A stretch of DNA of 64,000 nt. Source: Shewanella hanedai. Its GTDB lineage: Bacteria; Pseudomonadota; Gammaproteobacteria; Enterobacterales; Shewanellaceae. The stretch is taken from NCBI RefSeq assembly GCF_007197645.1, contig NZ_VKGK01000011.1, positions 1 to 64,000 on the forward strand, in the 5' to 3' direction. The notes below the pieces were generated by a model, which was not told where the DNA came from, searched no databases, and worked only from the letters and a program-made list of their open reading frames with translations. Numbering within the stretch: position 1 is the stretch's first letter; every line of letters starts with the position of its first letter. A program made the translations under genes and the position numbers. Shown one piece after another: positions 9,401 through 16,700 of this stretch.

Positions 9401-11440
9401 TGGCCAAGCGTGTTCTGCCGCGCATTAGATGTGGCTGGCGATGTTGATGCTACACATTTAGCTGACGCGATAACCCTTGAACTTGTTGATGCACAGACCA
9501 ACTTGATTGAGGTTGGAATATCAACTGACACCAAAGGTAACCTGTCTCGCGTCACGCTCATTGCTGCTGATGCAAGCATCAAAACAGCAAAAGCAGAGCT
9601 GGATAATACCGACACGGTATTGGTAACGGGTGGCGCTAAAGGCGTAACGTTCGAATGTGCCCTCGCCCTTGCGAGTCGCACTCAATCTCACTTTATCTTA
9701 GCGGGTCGAAGTGAACTACTTGCCATCCCTACATGGGCTGAAAACAAGTTAGTTACCGAGCTTAAATCTGCTGCCATTGCTCACATTATTGCGACAGGCC
9801 AAAAGCCAACCCCTAAACAGGTCGATGCGCTTGTCTGGCCTGTTCAAAGCAGCATTGAGATAAATACTGCTCTTGAAGCCTTTGCTAATGTGGGAGCAAG
9901 TGCTGAGTATGTCAGCATGGACGTTACCGACACTGCGGCTATCACCGCGGCGCTTTCAGGTAAAGACAAACAGATAACAGGTCTTATTCATGGTGCCGGC
10001 GTGTTGGCCGACAAGCATATTCAAGATAAGACCCTTGCCGAACTTGCCCGCGTTTACGGCACTAAGGTTAATGGCCTTAAAGCGGTACTGGCAGCACTGG
10101 ATGCTAGCAAGATTAAACTGCTGGCTATGTTCTCTTCTGCTGCAGGTTTCTACGGTAATACAGGACAGAGCGATTACGCCATGTCTAACGACATCCTCAA
10201 CAAGGCCGCACTGCAGTTCACTGCACGTAACCCACAAGCTAAAGTGATGAGCTTTAACTGGGGTCCTTGGGATGGAGGCATGGTTAATCCAGCCCTTAAG
10301 AAGATGTTTACCGATCGCGGTGTCTACGTTATTCCACTCAAAGCGGGGGCAGAGCTGTTTGCTACGCAACTACTGAGCGAAACTGGCGTGCAACTACTGA
10401 TTGGCACTTCGATGCAAGGTGGCGATTCCAGCAAAGCTGATGCTTCTACAGGGAACGCTTCTGTAAAAAAGCTTAATGCGGGTGAGGTGCAAGCTGCACT
10501 GATCCCGCAGAGTCTTGCGACTAAGCGCCCGTTGTCTGCTGTTACGCTAACGCCTCTCACTTTAACGAGAAGCCTAAACCCCAATGCTTTGGTCTTTATT
10601 CAAGACCACCGCATTGGCGGTAACCCAGTGCTGCCAACTGTATGTGCGATTCAATGGATGCGCGAAGCGGCAAGCGAAATGCTTGGCTCTCGCGTTAAGG
10701 TGCTCGATTACAAGTTACTCAAAGGCATCGTGTTTGACACCAATGACCTGCAAGAGATGACTCTTGAACTGACACCTGAAGCGCCTGCAGCGACGGTAGT
10801 AAATGGGGAGCACTCAGCGGTTTCAAAAGAACCAAAGCTGAATGCGTTAATCAGCTGCCAAGGTCGCCCACAATATAAGGCTATTTTAATAGCCTCAACT
10901 GATATTCCACCCGCTAAATTGATTAATTTAAAGGGTGAGAAGCCAGTGACCTCAGCAAGTGAGCTTTATAGCAACGGAACCTTGTTTCATGGGCCACGTT
11001 TGCAGGGCATCAAGCAAATGTTCAACTTTGACGACTCAGGTTTGCTAGCCAGTTGTCAGCTGCCACAAGTCAGCGATACTGATTGCGGACAATTTGTGGC
11101 TCAGTTGCACCTTGGTGGTTCTCAGCCATTTGCTGAAGACCTCTTGCTTCAAGCCATGTTGGTATGGGCAAGACTCAAATACGGGGCGGCCAGTCTTCCT
11201 TCGACGATTGGTGAGTTTATCTCAAATAAGCCAATGGCCTTTGGTGACAAAGGGTTCCTCGAACTTGAAGTCGTCAAGACGACCAGTCGTTCATTGCAGG
11301 CTAATGTTGCGCTTTACCATGAAAATGGCGAACTCAGTACCATGATGAAAGGGGCGAAAGTCACTATCAGCAAGAGTTTGAATGATGCCTTCTTAGCTGA
11401 CTCAACAAAGGTTCTAAGTAAAGAAAGTGGGGCTAAATAG
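3425..11440 (+). CDS. pfaA: PfaA, omega-3 PUFA synthase subunit (KS-MAT-5xACP-KR-DH)
   Basis: A 2671-residue polyketide-synthase-like subunit of the complex that makes EPA- or DHA-type fatty acids from malonyl-CoA. Domains in order: ketosynthase (about 30-480) with active-site C231 in DAACAGS and histidines H366 (EAHGTGT) and H406; malonyl/acyltransferase (about 590-900) with S705 in GHSFGE; a Val/Glu-rich linker (about 1005-1036); five acyl carrier proteins, each with a phosphopantetheine serine in DSIKRVEIL (S1286, S1394, S1514, S1628, S1741); ketoreductase from about 2060 with the NADPH loop TGGAKG and the Ser/Tyr site near SDYAMSN; and a C-terminal polyketide-type dehydratase-like region with an HxxxGxxxxP motif (H2395). 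A ribosome site GTGGAG lies in the pfaR end. pfaB starts inside its stop codon. The ACPs need PfaE, which is not in this window. Confidence 0.97.
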   Translation: MSQTSKPSNAKTAESKQDTQADSRLNKRLKDMPIAIVGMASIFANSRYLNKFWDLISEKIDAITELPSTHWQPEDYFDANKSTPDKSYCKRGGFLPDVDFNPMEFGLPPNILELTDTSQLLSLIVAKEVLADANLPEGYDRDKIGITLGVGGGQKISHSLTARLQYPVLKKVFSNSGISDADSEMLIKKFQDQYVHWEENSFPGSLGNVIAGRIANRFDFGGMNCVVDAACAGSLAAMRMALSELVEGRSEMMITGGVCTDNSPSMYMSFSKTPAFTTNETIQPFDIDSKGMMIGEGIGMIALKRLEDAERDGDRIYSVIKGIGSSSDGKFKSIYAPRPEGQAKALNRAYDDAGFAPHTLGLIEAHGTGTAAGDAAEFAGLCSVFSQGDDTKQHIALGSVKSQIGHTKSTAGTAGLIKASLALHHKVLPATINISEPSPKLDIENSPFYLNTETRPWLPRVDGTPRRAGISSFGFGGTNFHFVLEEYAPEHNRIDSEKAKYRQRQVAQSFLINAASKDALINELNTLAASATQVEFNLKDAAANYALRELDANSPRIGLVVNTSDELATSIKQAIAKLTSGDDSVSWQLPGGTSYRASAVTGKVAALFAGQGSQYLNMGRDLACYYPEMRQQLVTADKVFAANGKTPLSQTLYPKPVFNKDDLKAQETVLTNTANAQSAIGAIAMGQYELFTAAGFNADMVAGHSFGELSALCAAGVISTDDFYKLAFARGDAMATKAELPKGETEADSQQDSGAMYAIITKSAEDLATLETTIAKFDGVKVANYNAPTQSVIAGPTASTGEAAKALSELGYKAINLPVSGAFHTELVGHAQAPFAKAIDAAKFTKPTRALYSNATGALHDNTAAKIKASFKKHMLQSVRFTTELEAMYDAGARIFVEFGPKNILQKLVQGTLGDRINELCTVSINPSPKGDSDLQLKQAAVQLAVAGVQLDNIDPYQADIAAPAKASPMNITLNAANYISKATRAKMAKSLETGTVTSLAPQIERVIEEKIVEVIVEKRVEVEKIVEKIVEVSQPNITSQAVSAQFDVNSVNESVVSVSQNKPLSPVSGDALSNFFAAQQQAAELHQQFLEIPQQYGQTFTTLMTEQTKLAGNGIAIPESLQRSMEQFHQLQAQTLQSHTQFLEMQAGSNIAALNMLNGTPTQTYAPAIQSAPTVSAIVHTAPTVVPTASIAAPVAAPAQSAPVAVTTQVQAPQAQAPQVSRQAAPVQNAPVAVAPVASPASNTNALSAAKVQATMLEVVAEKTGYPTEMLELEMDMEADLGIDSIKRVEILGTVQDELPGLPELSPEDLAECRTLGEIVAYMNSKLTNTSAAEGSHTSSAPVVNAAAPVNVSGLSAEKVQATMMSVVAEKTGYPTEMLELEMDMEADLGIDSIKRVEILGTVQDELPGLPELSPEDLAECRTLGEIVAYMNSKLPSVDSQATATSITDSLPLKAAEGSTYTTSAEGSLSAETALSAQKVQATMMSVVAEKTGYPTEMLELEMDMEADLGIDSIKRVEILGTVQDELPGLPELNPEDLAECRTLGEIVAYMNNKLATVSTTVASTSTATSLPSQTAEGSTNTSAAEGSLSAEKVQSTMMSVVADKTGYPTEMLELSMDMEADLGIDSIKRVEILGTVQDELPGLPELNPEDLAECRTLGEIVAYMNSKLTNTSAAEGSCAAAVPQVSAAEDSTNTSAAETALSAQKVQATMMSVVADKTGYPTEMLELSMDMEADLGIDSIKRVEILGTVQDELPGLPELNPEDLAECRTLGEIVSYMNSKLTNASAVVTGAVKSVAETITSSLELPPHSEVALKKLNAADILKDCFAADTNVVITDDGHNAGVLAEKLTKQGLNVAVVRLPKGSAQSPLNSDVASFQAKTIDEAGIKAVIGQIEQQLGQIGGFIHLQPEADATNPAALNLSDDSFTHVSQAFLWAKLLQPKLTLESAGRHCFITVSRIDGGFGYLNTQQLQTAELNQAALAGLTKTLSHEWPSVFCRALDVAGDVDATHLADAITLELVDAQTNLIEVGISTDTKGNLSRVTLIAADASIKTAKAELDNTDTVLVTGGAKGVTFECALALASRTQSHFILAGRSELLAIPTWAENKLVTELKSAAIAHIIATGQKPTPKQVDALVWPVQSSIEINTALEAFANVGASAEYVSMDVTDTAAITAALSGKDKQITGLIHGAGVLADKHIQDKTLAELARVYGTKVNGLKAVLAALDASKIKLLAMFSSAAGFYGNTGQSDYAMSNDILNKAALQFTARNPQAKVMSFNWGPWDGGMVNPALKKMFTDRGVYVIPLKAGAELFATQLLSETGVQLLIGTSMQGGDSSKADASTGNASVKKLNAGEVQAALIPQSLATKRPLSAVTLTPLTLTRSLNPNALVFIQDHRIGGNPVLPTVCAIQWMREAASEMLGSRVKVLDYKLLKGIVFDTNDLQEMTLELTPEAPAATVVNGEHSAVSKEPKLNALISCQGRPQYKAILIASTDIPPAKLINLKGEKPVTSASELYSNGTLFHGPRLQGIKQMFNFDDSGLLASCQLPQVSDTDCGQFVAQLHLGGSQPFAEDLLLQAMLVWARLKYGAASLPSTIGEFISNKPMAFGDKGFLELEVVKTTSRSLQANVALYHENGELSTMMKGAKVTISKSLNDAFLADSTKVLSKESGAK
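7166..8773 (+). repeat. Five tandem ACP-coding repeats inside pfaA
   Basis: Five copies of an approximately 240-base ACP-coding unit lie in the same orientation, with phosphopantetheine serine codons spaced 108, 120, 114 and 113 codons apart. Copies are nearly identical in protein and much alike in DNA, while linkers between them are variable and rich in Ala, Ser and Thr. Copies 1-3 read ELEMDM and copies 4-5 ELSMDM; copies 1-2 read ELSPEDL and copies 3-5 ELNPEDL. This suggests stepwise duplication or gene conversion. Confidence 0.95.
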
Positions 11441-13722
11441 TGAATCAAACGCTTAATGCTTCACAGCAACAAGCGCCTCAAAAAGTTGCGATGCCGCTGC
11501 GCATCGCACTTTTAGTGTTGCCGTCGACGGAGCTGAGTTTCAATGGTTCGTCGACTCATCCACTTGAGGTGTTGCAGCCTGAGCTTTATCGTTCAGGCTT
11601 GCTCTCTTTTGAAACCAATCCGTTTGAAACAGCAACTTCCAATCTGCTCAAAAAGATCAAGGTTGATGATTTCGGCGACACCAGTTTTGAAAAACAACTG
11701 CACGCCACCGTCGATGCCATAGAAAACGGCCAAGTCGTCCAGCTTTCAACCGAGCAGCACTCGTTATTGATGATGCCTGCGTTAAAAGCGGCGCAGATGA
11801 GGATCCATCCTCATGCACTGCTTTGCGCCATGCAAAAAGGTGAGTCTGGTATTGAACAAACCTTAGCGGGTGCACTCAATCAGGCTAAACGTGATCCTGC
11901 GACAGTGAGTAAACTGGTTACCCAAGACAACCTCACCAGTGAGCAACAGTTTGCCGCTGTTTATCAGCTAATCACAGAGCTTGCTTCTCGTACCACGGTA
12001 CGTGATGAGATGAATGCAGGGGTTGAACTCGGCCCTAAGCAAGCCAAAAGCCACTACTGGTTTACCCCAAATCACCAAGCAAGAGTGGCGGCGATTAGCT
12101 TCAGCACTTCTCTTGGTAATACGTCCACCAGTAATCTATCGAGCGACCAGAGCTGTACCAGTTATATTCTGGCTCAAGGTACAGGCTTTATTGCGCCAAA
12201 ATCGATAGTGAATCATCAGCGTTTACAGTTTGTGTTATCAGCTGACACGCAAGCTGGTTTATTAGCCGCGCTTGATGGCCTTAATACTCAACTCACATCT
12301 AACAGTCAGGACTTACTCACTGTGATGAGGAATAATTTGGTCGCGTTTGAAAAAAGCAGCGCCATTTACGCCATCACATTGCAAGCAAGTTCACTTCCAG
12401 CATTACTGCAAGAGCTAAATGTTATGGCTGGCATGTTACCTAAAGTGATGAGTGAGAAAGGCCAATTCAAAACGCCAGCGGGCAGCTATTTTACCGCAGA
12501 GCCTTTGGGCACTAAACAATCCAGCGGCCTCGCCTTCGTCTACCCTGGCGTAGGGACTGTCTATGGCGATATGTTTAGCGAGCTACATCGATATTTCCCA
12601 TCACTCTATTCAAAACTAGAGCGTGAAGGCGATCTTAAATCGATGTTGCAAGCCGATGCCATCTACAATGTAGACGCAAAAATACCACCTGCCATGCCAT
12701 TGGGCGACCTTGCCATTGCAGGTGTAGGCAGCAGTTACCTGCTGACTCAGTTATTGGTCAATGAGTTCAATATCACGCCCAACTTTGCCTTAGGTTATTC
12801 AATGGGTGAAGCTTCTATGTGGGCAAGTCTGGGAGTGTGGAGTAATCCTCATACATTAATTGAAAAAACCCAGCATGATCCGCTTTTTACCCGTGCAATT
12901 TCAGGCCCACTTACTGCGGTGCGTAAAGCATGGCAATTGAGTCATACTGACGCCGATATCGTGTGGAACAGCTTTGTCGTCAGAGCTGAAGCTGAATCGA
13001 TTGAAGCACTTCTACCTGAGTTCCCCCATGCTTATCTCGCTATTATCCAAGGGGATACCTGTGTCATCGCTGGATGTGAAACTCAGTGTCGCGCACTGCT
13101 CACCCAGTTAGGTAAGCGAGGCATTGCGGCTAATCGCGTCACGGCGATGCATACTGCACCGGCAATGGAAGAACACGCCAATGTGGTTGAGTTTTACACT
13201 CAGCCGTTGCAAACGGCTTTGCCAACTGAGATTAAATTTATCAGTGCTGCCAACTTAACTGATGTCGATAGCCATCAAGCCGTTAATGAGTCAGGTTTTC
13301 TTGATAGCCAGCTTATAGCAACATCGATTGCCGACACTTTCTGCAACACCCTAAACTTTACTGCGCTTATCCATAGCGCTCAAAAGCAAGGGGCCAAACT
13401 GTTTGTTGAGCTAGGGGCTGATAGACAAAACTGCACCCTTATCGACAAAATAGTCAAACTCGATCATGCGAGTGAAACCAATACATCGGCTACTGCTAGC
13501 GTTTGCACAGTGCCTGTCAATGCCAAAGGCGGTGAAGATATTACCACCCTCCTCAAGGCATTAGGACAACTTATCAGTCACCGAGTCCCACTCAGTGTTC
13601 AGCCACTCATCGATGGATTAAATCGTGAAATTGCATTGCAGCAACTGCACGACGCAAACCCGAGAGTCGCATCGAATACTGAAACACACATGTCGAAACC
13701 ATTACTACAAGGGGAAGTCTAA
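11440..13722 (+). CDS. pfaB: PfaB, PUFA synthase acyltransferase subunit
   Basis: 760 residues, starting at GTG (11440-11442) that overlaps the pfaA stop as TAGTG. The middle and C-terminal parts form an acyltransferase domain with the nucleophile elbow GYSMGEAS, active serine S454. The first third (about 1-340) lacks clear catalytic motifs and resembles the degenerate ketosynthase-like part of PfaB proteins. In characterised clusters PfaB is the subunit that most influences whether EPA or DHA is made; that is family knowledge and cannot be read from this sequence. Given the Shewanella-like context, EPA is the likelier product. It ends with a TAATG overlap into pfaC, preceded by a strong ribosome site AAGGGGAAG. 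Confidence 0.95.
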   Translation: MNQTLNASQQQAPQKVAMPLRIALLVLPSTELSFNGSSTHPLEVLQPELYRSGLLSFETNPFETATSNLLKKIKVDDFGDTSFEKQLHATVDAIENGQVVQLSTEQHSLLMMPALKAAQMRIHPHALLCAMQKGESGIEQTLAGALNQAKRDPATVSKLVTQDNLTSEQQFAAVYQLITELASRTTVRDEMNAGVELGPKQAKSHYWFTPNHQARVAAISFSTSLGNTSTSNLSSDQSCTSYILAQGTGFIAPKSIVNHQRLQFVLSADTQAGLLAALDGLNTQLTSNSQDLLTVMRNNLVAFEKSSAIYAITLQASSLPALLQELNVMAGMLPKVMSEKGQFKTPAGSYFTAEPLGTKQSSGLAFVYPGVGTVYGDMFSELHRYFPSLYSKLEREGDLKSMLQADAIYNVDAKIPPAMPLGDLAIAGVGSSYLLTQLLVNEFNITPNFALGYSMGEASMWASLGVWSNPHTLIEKTQHDPLFTRAISGPLTAVRKAWQLSHTDADIVWNSFVVRAEAESIEALLPEFPHAYLAIIQGDTCVIAGCETQCRALLTQLGKRGIAANRVTAMHTAPAMEEHANVVEFYTQPLQTALPTEIKFISAANLTDVDSHQAVNESGFLDSQLIATSIADTFCNTLNFTALIHSAQKQGAKLFVELGADRQNCTLIDKIVKLDHASETNTSATASVCTVPVNAKGGEDITTLLKALGQLISHRVPLSVQPLIDGLNREIALQQLHDANPRVASNTETHMSKPLLQGEV

Positions 13723-16700
13723 TGACTTTCGCAGACAAGTCTTTAACCCACAGTGCGGTTAACGATCATAAGCAGAGCAAAATCGCCATAGTCGGTTTAG
13801 CCACGCTTTACCCTGATGCAAAAAGCCCACAAGAGTTTTGGCAGAATCTGCTCGACAAACGCGATTCTCGCAGCACCTTAACCAACGAAAAATTGGGCGC
13901 GAACAGTGCCGATTACCAAGGTGTTCAAGGCCAATCAGATCGCTTTTATTGTGATAAAGGCGGCTACATCGAAGACTTCAGTTTCGATGCGTCAGGCTAT
14001 AAATTATCGCCAGAAAGCTTAACTGGACTCGATAACAGCTTCCTTTGGGCATTAGACACCAGCCGCAAAGCGCTAGAAGATGCGGGTATCGCCCTTAACA
14101 ATAACGACCTGTTGCAACGCACAGGCGTAATCATGGGTGCTCTCTCTTTCCCAACGGCTCGCTCAAACGATCTATTTTTGCCTATCTATCACAGCGCGGT
14201 TGAAAAAGCGCTGCAGGATAAATTAGCCAGTGCTCAGTTCAAGCTGAATCCAACCAATGCCGCAAGCTGTCGATCACATAATGACAGTGTTATCGACAGC
14301 GCCAATGGCTCGATTGCTCATAACACCTCTAAAGTAGTGGCGGATGCACTCGGTTTAGGCAGTGCTCAACTAAGCCTTGATGCGGCTTGTGCCAGCTCGG
14401 TTTACTCTCTCAAACTTGCCTGTGATTACTTAAGCACAGGCAAAGCTGATGTCATGTTGGCCGGTGCGGTTTCAGGTGCAGACCCATTCTTTATCAACAT
14501 GGGCTTCTCCATCTTCCATGCTTATCCAGATCACGGTGTATCCGTGCCCTTTGACAGTAACAGTAAAGGTTTATTCGCCGGTGAAGGCGCTGGCGTATTA
14601 GTCTTAAAACGACTTGATGATGCCGAGCGTGATGGCGATAAAATCTATGCCGTGGTCAGTGGTGTTGGATTGTCTAACGACGGTAAAGGTCAATTTGTGC
14701 TTAGCCCGAATCCGAAAGGTCAGGTAAAAGCCTTCGAGCGTGCCTACGCCGCCAGCGATATTGAACCTAAAGATATCGAAGTGATCGAATGTCACGCAAC
14801 GGGCACCCCGCTTGGAGACAAAATTGAACTCACCTCAATGGAAACCTTCTTTGAAGATAAGCTCGCGGGGAGCAAAGCGCCGTTAATTGGCTCAGCCAAA
14901 TCTAACCTTGGCCATCTGCTTACTGCGGCTGGCATGCCTGGGATCATGAAGATGATCTTCGCTATGAAAGAGCAAGCGTTGCCGCCGAGTATCAACATTA
15001 GCGATGCAATCTCTTCACCTAATGGCTTGTTTAATTCTGCAACCTTGCCAAATCAAGTGCAAGCATGGCCGGCTAAAGAGGGCAATACTTTGCGTCACGC
15101 AGGCGTATCAGTATTTGGCTTTGGTGGTTGTAACGCACACTTGTTACTTGAATCGTACTCAGGCCAACAAGCCGCTGGCACGAGCCAACAAACAGCGACT
15201 CGTTCACCGGACACTCAAGCGCTTAAAGTTATCGGTCTCGGTGCTCATTTTGGCCCACTAAGCAGCATTAATCAGCTTGATAAGGCCATCGAAAATAACA
15301 GCAACGGTTTTATTCCTCTGCCGCAAAAGCGTTGGAAAGGGTTAGAGAAGCATACAGAACTGCTTGCTGAATTTGGCCTAAGCGACACACCTAAAGGCGC
15401 CTATGTTGACAGCTTCGAACTGGACTTCTTGCGCTTTAAACTGCCGCCTAACGAAGATGACCGATTAATTTCACAACAGCTTATGTTGATGAAAGTGACC
15501 GATGAAGCCATTCGTGATGCCAAGCTACAACCAGGTCAGAAAGTCGCAGTGTTAGTTGCCATGGAAACAGAGCTAGAACTGCACCAGTTCCGTGGCCGAG
15601 TTAACTTGCATACTCAGCTTCAGGAAAGTCTGAATGCCATGGGCGTAAGCTTAAGCAGTGATGAGTATCAAGCCCTTGAAGCGATCACCATGGACAGCGT
15701 GCTAGATGCGGCTAAGTTGAACCAGTACACCAGCTTTATCGGCAACATTATGGCATCACGCATCGCATCACTATGGGACTTTGATGGCCCAGCGTTCACC
15801 ATTTCAGCAGCCGAGCAATCCGTGAGCCGCTGTATTGATGTCGCCCAGAATCTGATGTCACAAGAGCATTTAGACGCTGTCGTGATTGCCGCAGTGGATC
15901 TATCCGGTAGTTTCGAGCAAGTGATACTGAAAAACAGTATCGCGCCTGTTGAAATGAACCCAACCTCTGCCATAAAAAGTGATACTTGGAATGTCGGTGA
16001 AGGTGCAGGTGCGATTGTATTAGTCAAAGATGAAACCACAAATGTCAGCGCCTACGGACAAATCGATGCTATCGCCTTTGGCCATGCAGAGCATGTGTCT
16101 TCTGTCACCGATAAGTTGTTTACACAAACGGGCACTGACTCAAGCAGCATTGGAGTGGTTGAAACCAATATAGCCCCAGGTAGCCTTGCTGGCGCTGACG
16201 TGTTTCTGTCAAACGCCACTTTTGCTAACGCGACAACCACGAGTGCAGACAGCCGTATTGGCCACTGTTTTGCTGCGACAGGAATGGCAAGTGTGCTCCA
16301 CGGCCTGCTGAACCTGTCACGTAAATCGAGTGTGAATAGCAATAAAGCCTTAGTGACCAACATCAGTGAGAACCAAGTTTCACAACTACTTCTCAGTCAA
16401 ACATCCTCTGAGCAGCAAGCACTGACAACTCGATTAAACGCTGAGCTTAAATCCGATGCTAAACATCAACTATTAAAGCAAGTGACCTTAGGTGGCCGCG
16501 ATATCTATCAACATATTGTCGACGCACCACTAGCAAGCTTAGCCTCGATTCAAAGCAAGCTGGCTCAAGGCACGGCTTCATCGGTAGTGAAGCGTCACAA
16601 GCCATTAATCGCAAGAGCGGCACAATCCACAGTAGAAACAAGAGTGCAGATAGCACCACAACAAGTCACTGAACATATTCAAGCTGCATCAACATCAGTG

